A stretch of 64,000 nucleotides of DNA from Podocnemis expansa (GCA_007922195.1 ML682118.1:654364-718363), one strand, 5' to 3'. Positions 23,447 through 34,932 are shown, numbered from the stretch's first letter. The notes: generated by a model from the sequence alone, not told the origin. Numbers and translations: made by a program.

Positions 23447-23931
23447 GGGTATATCAACATGTAGGTTTTACATAGAAATAACACTGGTTATTTTGATTTA
23501 AAAACTGTTAGGTCCCTTGTTTCAAAATGATGAGCTCCATCATTTCGAAACAAGAAAAGTTAGAGAGATTCAATAAAACCTGGGTTGAAAATGAAACAGG
23601 GGTTACACAGAAACTTAAATGGAAATAAAACCATGTGGACATGTTATTTTGCTATAACAGTTATTTTGACTTAACAGTTCTGCCCTTCTCTTTCCCAGGG
23701 TGCCTTTCCCTTTTCATATGGGGGGGGGGCTTGGCCCTTCTAGAAGGCCATTTTGCCACACCTCCCATGGTGCCTCTCTTGTAGATTGAAATAGCAAGTT
23801 CTGTCCCTAAAGGTGCTATTTCAATTTGAGTTTTAGGTGTGGACCTGTTAAATCAATTTAATGATTTTATAGAGATTTTATTAAATTGATTTAAGTTAAA
23901 TTGATTTAACTGTCTGTGTGTGAACATAGCC
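23447..23931. mobile_element. Inverted-repeat DNA transposon nested in the outer one
   Basis: Left GGGTATATCAACATG, right GTGTGTGAACATAGCC, flanked by TAA at 23444-23446 and 23932-23934. It inserted into the element at 23150-24206, whose two halves continue on either side. Confidence 0.75.
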
Positions 23932-24209
23932 TAAACTGAAATAGGGGAAGGCAGGCAAAAGAATAGTGAAATTAGTTTGAATTATGCCTATTCTGTGGCT
24001 CAAAAAGGCCTAATTTGAATTAATAACTTCAAAGTAAGTGCTACTTTGAAGTAAAAGGAGATTTTATTATATCAAATTAGCATTTCCTTATTTTGAATTA
24101 AGGAACCACTTAACTTGATATAATAAAACACCTCCTTGACCAGAGAATAAGTTCTTTTTAATTGATCCTTCTTAATTCAAAATAACTTGTAAGTTTAGAC
24201 AAAGCATTA

Positions 24210-24365
24210 AAGTCTTTAAATCATGATCTGAGTACTTGAATAACAGTTATAGATTAGAGGTAGATTGCACAAGGAGGTCGTAGAAGTTCTGTGACCTACA
24301 TTGTGCAGGAGGCCAGACTAGATGATCAGTTGTTCCCTTCTGATCGTAGGGTCTGTGAATCTATG
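24210..24365 (+). mobile_element. CR1 3' tail, shared with the next OR unit
   Basis: 24295-24365 carries a CR1 3'-end signature (GCCAGACTAGATGATCAG, then AATCTATGG). The same tail lies at 28664-28732 in the next unit with the same downstream sequence, so it predates the duplication. Confidence 0.6.
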
Positions 24366-25845
24366 GTGTAAAACAGGAGTGACTTCACTAGCATCAAGGA
24401 CATGACAAGAGGATCAAGCCCAGTTAAGCATTCCCTGGGTTGATGGGTGCTTCACCACTGAAACTCATGTTGGATTTGAAAGCAACTTTGGCTTGGAAAT
24501 GTGATGCAAATACCACTAGATGTGACTGGGACCTGGTGAGGTGGTATAGGGTTTCACTCTATTCTGTATGTCCTTCATCCCATTTTTCCTCCCACAGCCC
24601 ACTCCAACCTCCTCACAGACACATCAAAGAGCACCTGCCTCAGAACCCACTACCACCCAATACCAAGGTTTCTGAATGTCAGAACTTATTGCAGGTGAGA
24701 CAGACCTCAAATCATCTCATGGGGTTAGGAAAGGAGAAAGAGGGGAGATGGGCCAAATAATAGACCAAGAACAGAGTATGGGGCTGGGTTTAATCAGGAC
24801 TCTTGGGTTCTGTTTGCTGCTCTGGGTGGGTAATGGTGATTAATGGTTACAGCAGAGAACCTGGAGTCAGCTCTCCTGGTCTTTATTCTCTGCTCTACCA
24901 CGGATGAAAGGTATAGCCTATATAGGGAGGTAAATGTAGTACCTTCTTCTATCTGTGCTTCATCTTCCCTGCCCATTATTTGTAGATGTTACTTACGTGG
25001 CACAGTGTGGAGAGGGTGCTTCCCAGTTTGACATGAGAGAAATTATTGCATAACAACCTGAGATACATCAAAGCAAAATTTGGTAGATAAACATTACACT
25101 TTACCACCTAGGATCAGGTTTTCTTTCAGAATCACTGCAATAGCTTTGCATCAGAAAAAGCCTTCCTATCATAGCAAAAATGATACTATAAGAAAAAAAA
25201 GCTGAAATGATAAATTACCCCCCCACACTTACATATTTTTTACAAGTCTTCATGAATGAGAAAGAAAACATTTAAGTCTTTCAGAAAACCCCAAAAAAGA
25301 GATGATGAAATTCATGAACAGGTGACAAAAGTAGCCGAAGCCCCCATTTAAATAAACTTGTTCCACAGCCCCAAATGTCTATACCCAACATGCCACATGG
25401 ACCATATCAACAAAGCAATCTACAAATACACGAACTAAACAAAAGGATAATGAAACAATCAACCAAACACACAGCAAGTCACTAGCACCTGAAACAAAAT
25501 TATTATGTCAAAAAAAGAAAAGAGACAGATACTTCATGAAGTTCAGTAGGGGCTTAACTATAGATATTCTACACAATGTGCTCATGTAGCAAGGCAATGG
25601 TACCACAATAAATCCCTAATATAAACAGAGAGGAATGGGTGCACATTTATTGCTAGATAGAGACTTGCATCCAATTTAAAATGCTTTAATCCTTCACTAA
25701 ATCTTCTGACTTCAGCTGAGTTAGCTACTTCAGATTTTGCTATTCCTAAACAAGATTTCACCCAATTTAAGGAATCAGTTGCTAGTCCGTTCTATGCATA
25801 AGGAATATCATTAACAAATTACAGTTAACGAACAAGGCGGATATT
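24366..25845. other. Intergenic between first and second OR units
   Basis: 24370-25040 is homologous to 28735-29470 (same order of words such as CACTAGATGTGACTGG). 25140-25800 is the conserved 3' flank of the next OR gene. No gene seen; the frame at 24440-24760 is not shared intact with the paralogous copy. Confidence 0.55.
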
Positions 25846-26781
25846 TTAAATTTTTGTGAACAGCTTCCATACAATCAGTTTCTTTACTGCAGCTTTGATC
25901 TCCTTGTTCCTCATGCTATAGATGACTGGATTTAGCATAGGAGGCACCACAGCATAGAGAATACCCACCAGCAGATCTTGATTTGATGCAGAATTGGAGA
26001 TGGGATTCAGGTACTCAAAGAAAGAAGTGAAAAGTAACAAAGAGAACACAATGAGGTGAGGCAGGCAGGTAGAGAAGGCTTTATGCAGCCTTTGTTCAGA
26101 AGGGATTCTCAGCACTGTTCTGAAGATCTGAACATAAGACCAAAGTATAAAAACAAAGCAGTTTAAAGTTATAAACACACCAAAGATTATTAACCAAACT
26201 TCACTGAGGTATGAGTCAGAGCAGGTGAGCTTAAGTATTTGGGGTATTTCACAGAAGAACTGGTTGACAACACTGGGGTGGCAGATAGGTAAACTGAAGG
26301 TGTTCCCAGTGTGCAATGCAGAGTAGATTATACCACTGATCCAGGCACTGGCTGCCATTTGAAGGCAAGTTCTCCTGTTCATTACCCTCTCGTAGTGCAG
26401 GGGTTGGCAGATGGCAATATATCGGTCATATGCCATAACAGTGAGTAGAGCAATGTCGATTGCAGCAAAGAGTAAAAACAGAAAGACTTGGGAGATACAT
26501 CCAGGAAAAGAAATCACTGTAGTGTTGATGAGGGAATTGATCATGGATTTAGGGATTGTGACAGAGATAGAACCAAGGTCTAAAATTGCCAAATTCATAA
26601 GAAAGAAGTACATGGGTGTGTGAAGGTGGTTGTTGAGGGCTACAACTGTTATGAGGATTAGGTTCCCCATCAGGCCCGCCAAGTAAATCACTAGAAAAAC
26701 CCCAAAGTGCAAAATCTGTAGTTCTCGAACATCAGAAAATCCCAGGAGAAAGAACTCGGTCACAGTGGTTCGGTTGAACAT
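25846..26781 (-). CDS. Olfactory receptor, class II, family-14-like
   Basis: Intact 311-residue odorant receptor, co-linear without gaps with the neighbour at 16660-17595. N-terminal sequon NRT at residue 3; PMYFFL (56-61), MAYDRYIAIC (116-125), C95/C167/C177/C187 and PMLNPVIYSMRN in TM7 are present. Two unusual substitutions lie around TM5/loop 3: ILWSYVQIF where sister copies have ILGSYVQIF (residue 214), and PSEQRLHKAF where others have PSEQGR(R/H/C)KAF. The start is supported by alignment and by a splice acceptor 31 bp upstream. Expected role: odorant detection at the plasma membrane/cilia of an olfactory neuron. The ligand is unknown. Confidence 0.96.
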   Translation of the reverse strand: MFNRTTVTEFFLLGFSDVRELQILHFGVFLVIYLAGLMGNLILITVVALNNHLHTPMYFFLMNLAILDLGSISVTIPKSMINSLINTTVISFPGCISQVFLFLLFAAIDIALLTVMAYDRYIAICQPLHYERVMNRRTCLQMAASAWISGIIYSALHTGNTFSLPICHPSVVNQFFCEIPQILKLTCSDSYLSEVWLIIFGVFITLNCFVFILWSYVQIFRTVLRIPSEQRLHKAFSTCLPHLIVFSLLLFTSFFEYLNPISNSASNQDLLVGILYAVVPPMLNPVIYSMRNKEIKAAVKKLIVWKLFTKI

Positions 26782-26812
26782 TTTTTTTTCCTCTCTATAT
26801 ACCTTATTGATC
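26782..26812 (-). other. 5'UTR part of the coding exon with splice acceptor
   Basis: Minus-strand pyrimidine tract ending CCGTCCAG abuts GATCAATAAGG at 26812, matching the acceptor position of the other OR copies. Confidence 0.75.
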
Positions 26813-27527
26813 CTGGACGGAAGGAAAAAGACAATGGTCAGGACCAGAATAACGAAGGGAATGGCTTTGATTCCCCTCAGTAATATCTCATGATGTGAGT
26901 GTCAAAGGTGCACAGGTCACATAACCTCCATTAGCTAAGAGCAGTCAGTTATCACATGATCAAATAGGCTCTCAGAAACCCAACAGAACTGAATTAATGT
27001 GCACCATCTAAATGGCTAGCTTAGGATGTGTCTTGATTTAACACTGTGTGAAGGATGGAGCAAAGTGTGACCCCAGTAGAAAGTTTTAACCAGCATGGAT
27101 CTCCTGTCTCTTCCAACCAGCTTGGGTATGAAATTGAAATTCCAGCCCTGCCTCTTTATTTGAAAATATGAGGTGGTGTGACTCAGCAGCCTGTGTCAGA
27201 GATCATCTCTAAAGGATTGCCGTTCAACGGCACCCAGGCTTTGCCCTCCCCTCCATTTCAAGAATTTTAGTGTTTTTTTTCTTTTTGTAGTTTTATTTCA
27301 GCAGTTTTTATGCTAAATTGTCTCATTATGATTTAAAAAAAAAACTTTGTTTTCAAAAACTTTTATGAAACACCTTTTTTCACTTGCAGAAAGAAACAGG
27401 AGTATCTCTAGATAAATGAGTAATGATCAAAATAGCCTTCAATACTTTCAATTGTAATTCACAGTTCTGCAAATTAAATTTGCTCAGGAGGTTAACCACA
27501 AAATATATAATCAAACGACAAACTTAC
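26813..27527 (-). other. Inferred 5'UTR intron of the second OR gene
   Basis: Runs from the acceptor to a GTAAGT donor at 27522-27527. It is the shortest of the set (about 0.7 kb) because the segment matching 18060-18810 of the first unit is absent here. Confidence 0.6.
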
Positions 27528-27720
27528 TATGTTGATCTTGGTTGAAATTGTCCAGTTTTTGATGTGGTTAACAAATCAGGGTCCTTCAGTCATTGCATGT
27601 CCATGTACTTGTCAGTGAGGACTCCATGCCTGCATTATCCAGCTGCTGTTTCCCTGTCCCATCACCATATTTTCTGAGTTGCTGTGTATCTCTGCAGTTC
27701 CTAGCAGAGAAGGATCCCCT
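27528..27720 (-). other. Inferred untranslated first exon of the second OR gene (5' end not defined)
   Basis: Conserved block adjoining the donor, with words matching 19126-19330, 35236-35400 and 51915-52080. The upper boundary is a conservation estimate, not a transcription start. Confidence 0.5.
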
Positions 27721-27998
27721 TCGAAGTTGGGGTCTCAGCTCCCCTCCTTGTGCAGGTGTCGCTGAGAGGTGCAGGACTATATGGAGTCAAGTACTGAAAG
27801 CCCCTCCCAGCTCTAGGGCAGGCAGTAGACAGTCACAGCCCAGGATCTTCCTGTTCTGGGGCTAAATATATGGATCCAGTCTCCAGGGATGGGAGCCCAA
27901 CTCTGGTCTCACCTCTGTGGCAAAGCAGGGAGCTAAACTCTGGTCTCACCTCTGTGGCAAAGCACCCTGGCAGCTGCCACAGCAGACCCTGACTCTAT

Positions 27999-28110
27999 GG
28001 CAGGGGATCACAATCCCTTAATATGCAGCCGGTCCTGGGTTCAATTCACAGGGGGTTGGACTCAATGATCTCATGAGGTCCCTTCTAACCCTATGATTTG
28101 ATTCTATTCA
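27999..28110 (+). mobile_element. Possible tortoise-type SINE remnant (B-box-like motif plus CR1 tail)
   Basis: GGGTTCAATTC at 28037-28047 resembles a Pol III B box. It is followed at once by a CR1 3' tail (GGTTGGACTCAATGATCTCA and TTCTAACCCTATGATT). Turtle Pol III SINEs sharing a CR1-like tail are described. The 5' tRNA-like part is too short or decayed to prove it; a plain CR1 tail is the alternative. Confidence 0.4.
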
Positions 28111-28663
28111 GTACTAAGATATCACACCATGGCAGCATCTTTGGAAGGCTGCTGAAAAAAGAGGGAGGGCTAAGTCTGAGGGGGTGTCCCAATGTATTCC
28201 TTGAATAATGTATAAGTACAGGATGGCCCAGGGCTGTGATTCAGTGGCCCCAGAAAGTCAGATGGGTTGGAGTAGCCTGTTTCTGCAATAAGGACACATA
28301 AGCTTTGCTGAGGAAGTAGAGACATTTCTCTTCCTAATTGTATCATGAGCTGGCATGATGTAGATACCAGAGGGACCTGCAGCTCTCTCTGAACTGGGTG
28401 TTGGATGCTGCTCACTACAAAGTAGCCAAATTCAAATACTAAAAGCTCAATACATTGTGTGAAACAGATGTGTGATTGTTTGTTTTGCTTTTTTTTTTCT
28501 GTTTTCCCTTAAGTAAAATGTAAATGAAACACCGCCCCCCCCAAACACACTTAAGTTGTGGAAGCCACTGAATTTTCAGGTTGCAGCAACTTTTTTTCAG
28601 CAGAGGCAGCTACTGATACTGACTGAGGTTCAGGGAGGAGGGGTTAGCACAGGGGTCAGTAAA

Positions 28664-28732
28664 GGCTGCCAACCCTTGGGCTAGATGATCATATTGTTCT
28701 TCTGACCTCAGAGATTATGAATCTATGGTATA
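28664..28732 (+). mobile_element. CR1 3' tail, paralogue of 24295-24365
   Basis: GGGCTAGATGATCATATTGTT and GAATCTATGG match a CR1 terminus and align with the copy in the neighbouring unit. Confidence 0.6.
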
Positions 28733-29891
28733 AAACTGTAGCAACTCCACTAGTGTCAGGGCTGTGAAAACAAGGCCAAGCCCGGAGTGACATTGCTGGG
28801 GATGGTCAATGGTTCACAGTTGGATCTCATATTTGATTTGAAAGCAGCTTTAACCTGGGAACCAGATATAAACACCACTAGATGTGACTGGAACCTGGGA
28901 GGGGGTGATTCATTTCACTCTGTACTCTGCGTCCTTTGTCCCTGTTTCCCCCCCACACACACACACTCCATTCCACACTTCCCACAGACAAGTCACAAAT
29001 CTCATGTTTGGGATCACATCACCGCCTACTACCATTTCTGAGAATCAGAAGCTCTTTCAGACAAAAGAGACCCTAAATTGTCTCTTGAGTTTAGGATAGA
29101 AGGCAGAGAGAGGGGCCAAGGAATAGACTAGAGTATGGGGTTGGGTTCAGTCAGTCCTTCTGGATTCTTTTTGCTGCTCCAGTTTTGAATGGAGCCCAGG
29201 GATTAGAGCAGGGTACTGGGAAAGCAATCTCCTGGGCTTTATTCACTGCTCTTACAGTGGAGGCAGGGTTATAGCCTTATCTGGAGGGAATTTTAGTACT
29301 TCTATCCTTGCCTCACATTCTCTGTGCATTAACTGGGAATGGTAGTTACCTGGCACAGTGTGGAAGGAGGGCTTCCTAGCAGCCTGCTCACTCCTTGCTG
29401 GGCTCAGCATGGGAGAGAACTGTGCCTGAAGCCTGGATCTATTGCTGGTTTGATCACTAGACTGGGAGGGATTCAGGCCAGGCTGCTGGCTCTACATGTG
29501 AGCAACCCAAATAGGATCAGTGTAAGGAAATTACCCAGCCCTACATCTGCTGGCTCCATCACCCAGTTCAGCACTTGGGGAGGGGTACTTGGCTTTTCTG
29601 GGCCAGGCTCACTGGCTTCTTGGGCCAAAGAGAGTGATGGGCTCCCTGGCCCCATCGTGTTTTCCTCTGTGCCCAGCTCAAAACAAGTGTATGTGAGTAG
29701 GGAGGCTGCACTTTGTGCTGCATGTGGTCTTAGAGATGGGGTGCCCAGGCATGATGAGGAAGGGTTTTGGAGCTTGTTCCCCAATGTTTTTTCCTCTGTA
29801 TCAAAGTCCCTGGGTTTAACAAATATACACAGGCAGTCTTTAATAACACTACTAATAGTAACAGCAGCAGCAATAACAGCCAGCTTCTGTG
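28733..29891. other. Intergenic; duplicated block then unclassified
   Basis: 28735-29470 is homologous to 24370-25040. 29470-29890 is unclassified and moderately GC-rich. The 205-residue frame at 29339-29956 runs across the duplicated block and into a transposon and is judged spurious. Confidence 0.5.
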
Positions 29892-29899
29892 AGCTAGAC

Positions 29900-30516
29900 C
29901 AGTGGTTCACAACCTGTGGTCCGTGGATGCATGGGGGGGCCACAGAGCTACTCTAGGGGGTCTACAGACAGGCTGAGAGCTGAGGCCAGATGGCACTGGG
30001 AGGGAGCTGCTCTGTCATAGCCTGGGAGTTTTTAAAACTCTCGCCTGGGCCCGAGCATGCTCAGCTCATACTCAGGGAGGGAGCAGATGAGGGGGTGCTG
30101 GGAGGTGAGGGTTAGACTTTGGGAGAGGCAGCCACCTGGGAAAGGGCACGGAGGGGCAGTCTGCCCATAGCAGCAGGAGAAGCCTGTGGCAGGCTGAGGG
30201 AGTTAAGAAGGGGGTTGGGGTGATTCAGGGCTGGACCCTGCCTTGGGTGCCACCACACTGCGGCTCGGGCCCAATTCCACCATGACTCTGCAGTTTGGGC
30301 ATGATTCTGTCAATGTCCCCACTGCTGCTCTGCTGCAGGGGCTCAGTTCTGCCCACAACCCCTCTCCCCACTGGGGAGGCAGGATTCCACTTTCACCACC
30401 ACACCCCGTGCGTGTTCCTAACAATACCTGAATCCCAGCTGTGGCCGGGAGGGGGATGCAGAAAATTTTGGACACTAGGAAGGGGTCCCCACCCTTGAAA
30501 AGATTATTAAACCCTG
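29900..30516 (+). mobile_element. Non-autonomous hAT-like transposon
   Basis: Begins CAGTGGTTCACAACCTGTGG, a classic vertebrate hAT terminus, and ends with the loosely inverted TTATTAAACCCTG. Flanking octamers AGCTAGAC (29892-29899) and ATCCAGAC (30517-30524) agree at six of eight positions, as expected for an aged 8-bp target duplication. 617 bp, no transposase. Confidence 0.7.
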
Positions 30517-30524
30517 ATCCAGAC

Positions 30525-31295
30525 ACATTTGGATCCCTCTGTAGAGGAGGGCCCACAAGCTAGCTCCAAGTCAGCCCTTTGTAGTGAAAGACTAAATCCC
30601 AGTTGCCCTGTATAGAGGGTTAGCTGTATTTCTAACCTCTTCTCTGGTTCACTATCTCAGGTCTCAGTTGTGAGACTGCTCCTCTCTTATTGTGGAATCA
30701 CGCAATTTTTTTCCATCTTGAGAAGGGTCTAGCCTACAACAGCCTGTACACAAGCTGTGAATTCCGAGCATGCTTTGCTAGTTGTAGTTCCTTGCTCAGG
30801 AACAGTGAGCAGGAGTGTCGGTGCCCCAGGGAATGACCGGGGGCAGGGGCCCCATCCCCTGGCTGTGGGCCCTGGACCCCCATAGCCCCAATTCTCCACC
30901 TGGGCCCAATCCAGGCTTGGGCTCTTGCTGCCTCCAGCCTGGCCCCTGGGATCCCTGGCCTGAGCCTGGCTGGGAGAGGCAGGCGCCACCATGGGCTGCC
31001 GGGCCCCAGATCTCCAGCTGGGGCCAAGGCCAGCAGAGGCAGGGTCTGACCCGGGCATTCGGGGCACTGATGCTGGGACTTGGGGCACGTGCTCTGTGTG
31101 CCAGGCGCCAGCAACACCCCTACCAGTAAGCAGTGCTATTTAGAATGATTTACCGGTCATCTCCATGCAAAATGTTATTTATTTGCCACTGTAGAAACAA
31201 TACTTATCATCACCGAAGATATTCCATAGCAACTCTAAATACATCAAAGCAAACATTTGCTGGGATAAACCTTACAGCTTCCAAAGTAGTAGCCA
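30525..31295. other. Unclassified intergenic with a GC-rich patch
   Basis: 30750-31130 is GC-rich with proline/glycine-rich spurious frames on both strands; style resembles the GC-rich cores at 57106-57600 and 63405-63960. No gene recognised. Confidence 0.4.
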
Positions 31296-31475
31296 CATGA
31301 GTCTGCGTACAGCAAAAACAACAAGAGTCCTGTGGCACCTTAAATACTAAAAAAAAAAAAAAAAATTGTCAGGCACAATATTTCATGATTGGTTGGAGCC
31401 CACAAAAGCTATTGCTTGAAGAATTTTTTTTTGTTTTGATTTTAAGGTGCCACGTGACTCTCATTGTTTTTGTAT
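31296..31475. mobile_element. Pair of inverted Penelope-like tails
   Basis: A minus-orientation tail (AAGAGTCCTGTGGCACCTTA) is followed, after an A-run, by a plus-orientation tail (GAGCCCACAAAAGCTATTG, then AAGGTGCCACGTGACTC). The two tails face outward with almost nothing between them. Confidence 0.6.
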
Positions 31476-32404
31476 TACAGCTTATTACTTAGGCTAAGTA
31501 TTTCTTTCAGAATCACTGCAATAGCTTCTCCTCCCAATATGCCTCCCCACAATAGCAAGAAGGATACTGTATAAAAGTAATTGCTGGACTGGAAACTTAG
31601 GTCACCAGACAGATAAATATTTTATTTTTTTTATAATTCTTCCCAAATAAGAAAGAAAACATTTAAGTCTTACAGAAAACCCCATCAAAGAGATAATGAA
31701 ATTCATCTTGAACAGATGATGGAAGTAACTGAAGCCCCCATTTAAACAAACTCTCTGCAGCCCCATATGACTATCCTCTCAAATTCTGCATAGAGTTTAT
31801 CAACAAAGCAACATACACATACACACAGTAAAGGAATAAAGAATGAAACAATCCATCAAACACAAAAGAAGTCACTCATAGTTGAAAGTTTCAAGAAACA
31901 CAATTTTTGTGTCAAAAAGAGAAGAGACAGGTATTTTATGAAGTTCAGGAGGGGATTAACTATGGCTATTGATAGCAGGAGGGCTGCTGGCCCAGGAAAA
32001 AAACCACAGGCTTGGAGCGCTGACAGTTGGGGTCTGTGTAACCACTGCAGCTGCCACTGTGGGCAGCCTAGTGGCAGACCCAGGGCTCAGGCGCTGGGAC
32101 TCAGGGATCAACCCCTGGAAGCCCAGCACCAGCAGTGCCCCTGATTGATATTATAGGTAATGTGCTCAGGTAGTGGGGCGACAGTACCACTAAGATAAAC
32201 AGAGAGGTCTATGTTCAAATTTCTGTCTAGCTAGAGATCCTCATCCTGTATAAACTGCTGTAATCCTTCACTAAATATTCTGCTTTCAGTGCCACTAGCT
32301 AATTCATACTTGTGTTACATCATAAACAGATTTCACCCAAGCTGAGGAGCCAATTTTGTTGCCAGTTGATTCTATGCATAAGGAAGTTGAGAATGAAATG
32401 ACAA
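31476..32404. other. 3' flank of the third OR unit
   Basis: 31500-31930 aligns with 25140-25530 and 15600-15950. 31970-32150 is an extra GC-rich insertion not seen in the other units. No gene. Confidence 0.5.
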
Positions 32405-33361
32405 TCAAGGAGAAAAGATGGACATTTTAAATTTTGTAAACAACTTCCATACAATCAATTTCTTTATTGCAGCTTTGATTTCCCTGTTTCTCATGCTGTA
32501 GATGATGGGATTCATCATAGGAGGCACTACTGCATAGAGAACACCCACCAACAGATCCTTATTTGATACTGAGCTGGAGATGGGATTCAGGTATGCAAAG
32601 ATAGCAGTGAAAAGTAACAAAGAGAACACCGTGAGGTGAGGCAGACAGGTGGAGAAGGCTTTGCGCCGACCCTGTTCAGAAGGTATTCTCAGAACTGTTT
32701 TGAAGATCTGAACATAAGACCCAAGGATAAATAAAAAGCAGATCAAACATATAAATACACCAAAGACAATAATTGCAACTTCACTGAGGTGTGAGTCAGA
32801 GCAGGTGAGCTCAAGTATTTGGGGGATTTCACAGAAGAACTGGTTGATGACATTGGAGTGGCAGATGGCTAAACTGAAGATGTTCCCAGTGTGCAATGCA
32901 GAGTAGACAATACTAGTGATCCAGGCACTCGTCGTCATTTGAAAACAAGCTCTCTTGTTGATCACCCTCTCATAGTGCAGGGGTTGGCAGATGGCAATGT
33001 ATCTATCATATGCCATAATGGTGAATAAGGCAATGTCCATTGTAGTGAAGAGTAAAAAGAAAAAAACTTGGGTGACACATCCAGGATAAGAAATCACTGT
33101 GGTATTGTTGAGAGAATTGGATATGGATTTGGGGATTGTGACAGACATGGAGCCAAGGTCTAGAATGGCCAAATTCATCAAAAAGAAGTACATTGGTCTA
33201 TGAAGCTGGTGGTCAAGGGCTATGGCTGTTATGAGGATAAGGTTCCCCATCAGGCCTGCCAGGTAAATTCCTAAAAACACCCCAAAGTGCAAAACCTGAA
33301 GCTCCCGGACATCAGAAAATCCCAAGAGAAGGAACTCAGTCACAGTGGTTAGGTTGGACAT
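32405..33361 (-). CDS. Olfactory receptor, class II, family-14-like
   Basis: Intact 318-residue odorant receptor. N-terminal sequon NLT at residue 3, MAYDRYIAIC (116-125), the conserved loop cysteines, KAFSTCLPHL, and PMMNPIIYSMRN in TM7. Its C-tail is seven residues longer than in the 311-residue sisters, ending KMSIFSP because the stop used by the others is lost. HRPMYFFL replaces HTPMYFFL before TM2. Start set by alignment and the acceptor 31 bp upstream. The role is odorant detection by family knowledge; it is one of four intact tandem copies. Confidence 0.96.
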   Translation of the reverse strand: MSNLTTVTEFLLLGFSDVRELQVLHFGVFLGIYLAGLMGNLILITAIALDHQLHRPMYFFLMNLAILDLGSMSVTIPKSISNSLNNTTVISYPGCVTQVFFFLLFTTMDIALFTIMAYDRYIAICQPLHYERVINKRACFQMTTSAWITSIVYSALHTGNIFSLAICHSNVINQFFCEIPQILELTCSDSHLSEVAIIVFGVFICLICFLFILGSYVQIFKTVLRIPSEQGRRKAFSTCLPHLTVFSLLLFTAIFAYLNPISSSVSNKDLLVGVLYAVVPPMMNPIIYSMRNREIKAAIKKLIVWKLFTKFKMSIFSP

Positions 33362-33392
33362 TTTCTTCCCTTGTACATCCTCTGATGACTCT
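33362..33392 (-). other. 5'UTR part of the coding exon with splice acceptor
   Basis: Minus-strand tract TTCTCCTTCTCCAG ends at 33393, followed by AGAGTCATC. The first AG after the tract was chosen; a second AG two bases on is possible. Confidence 0.7.
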
Positions 33393-33739
33393 CTGGAGAA
33401 GGAGAAGGAAAATGGTTGGGATCAACATGATGGAGGGAATGATCCAGATTACCTTCAGTAATATCTCAGGATGTGAGTAGCAAAGGGATGCAGCAATGGA
33501 CAATTCAATTGACTAGACAGGAGTAGTGAATTATAACATGAATGTAAACTGGCTCATATAAAGGTAATCGAGTTCTATTATTTTACATTATCTGAAATGT
33601 TAGGCCAAGATGTTTATGGATCAAATGGTCTGTAAAGGATGGAGCAAAGTGCAACCCCAGTGCACGAATTTGAAGCAAAATGGAACCTCTGTCACTTCTA
33701 ATCATACGCTCTGAGCTTAGCCAGAAACTAAGACACAAA

Positions 33740-34139
33740 GGCTATGTCCACACTTACACCATTATTTTGAAATAAATTATTTTGAAATGAGTTATTTCGA
33801 AATAAAGTCCTTATTTCGAAAGAAGTTAATTTGAATTAAGGGAAAGCCTGCTTTCAAAACAGCTGTTATTTCGAAATGGTTATTTTGAAATAAGGCCATT
33901 TGGACATGATGTTTCGAAACAGTTGTTTGGAAGCAATGGTGTTGTTTCGAAACAACATGTCCAAATGGCGTTATTTCGAACCATTTAGAAAAAACAGCCT
34001 TTTTGAAAAAGAATGGGGTTAAGCTGTTTCAAAATGACGGTTCTTATTTTGAAATGACAGAGCCTGTCATTTCAAAATAAGAAAACGTCATGTGGACATT
34101 CAGTTTTTTATTTTGAACCAAACAGTGTTGGACATACTC
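33740..34139. mobile_element. Inverted-repeat DNA transposon, AAA target duplication
   Basis: GGCTATGTCCACAC to GTTGGACATACTC, flanked by AAA at 33737-33739 and 34140-34142. The interior is TTATTTCGAAATAA-type palindromes in inverted order, so the whole element can fold back on itself. Confidence 0.8.
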
Positions 34140-34932
34140 AAACGCTTCCTCTTATCCACTTTCATGAAAACATGACATGAGTCACTCAGTATCTTGTATG
34201 AGAGCTCATCTATAATGATTGTCCTGCAAAACCAGGCATGGTTGCCCTGTGACAGCACCCAGACAACATGATGCCCTTTAATGGATTGATTTATAACCAA
34301 GTCTCAATTTCTGTTTCCCCCCTGAGCAGCCATGGGCTAGTAGCATTGTTCAGCTGCCTCTCTGCTGTGTCATTTCATTCTCTAAGCTTATGTGTTTTGT
34401 TCAGGGACAATCAGGAGATGTGGCACTGCCACTGACCTAATCTGTGACCTTGGACCTGTCACTTCCAATCTCCTTGTCAGTTTTGCCTCCTTGCATCACT
34501 TTCTCTGCCTTCTCTCATAGGCCTTGGGAATGTTAGGGGGTTAGGGTATTTATTGTGAAGTTTAGTGTCTGTTCCCCTGCTACCAGATTTTGTCTGTAGC
34601 TGGCAGCAGATACAGCACTAGAGCAGAAGACCTGCTTTCCTCACTCGTGGCCACAAGAAACAGGCTTTGGCTAGGAGTTCAAGAAACTCTCCACAACTGA
34701 TGACACAAATGTGTTTAACACGTGCAGTGGGACATCAGTATTGCTTCTTCCTCTATTTTACTTTCCTCTAACTAGCCCTTTGAAATAACAATAAGCACTA
34801 TTGCAACAGAGTGAATGGGTCCAAATAGTGCTGTTCTATGTCAGTGTTAAGATTCTAGGAAGGGTACACTTGTCCTAGAAATATAATATTGGAAAACAGA
34901 AAACATATTTATTTCCCCTATAATTTCAGCAA

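Larger units (their letters stand above)
23150..24206. mobile_element. Inverted-repeat DNA transposon (outer), TTA target duplication
   Basis: Left terminus GGCTACGTCTACAC and right terminus GTTTAGACAAAGCA, flanked by TTA at 23147-23149 and 24207-24209. It contains an (AAT)n tract with an assembly gap near its left end, and a second element inserted inside it (23447-23931). Interior palindromes are of the AATTTGAATT type. Confidence 0.7.

Noticed and set aside
24440..24760. Small host gene upstream of an OR
   Set aside because: The duplicate at 28787-29041 does not keep the same reading frame beyond a short stretch, so selection on a protein is not evident.
29339..29956. 205-codon plus-strand frame, considered as a host gene exon
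   Set aside because: Its end lies inside a hAT element, and the paralogous block at 24900-25040 does not preserve the frame.
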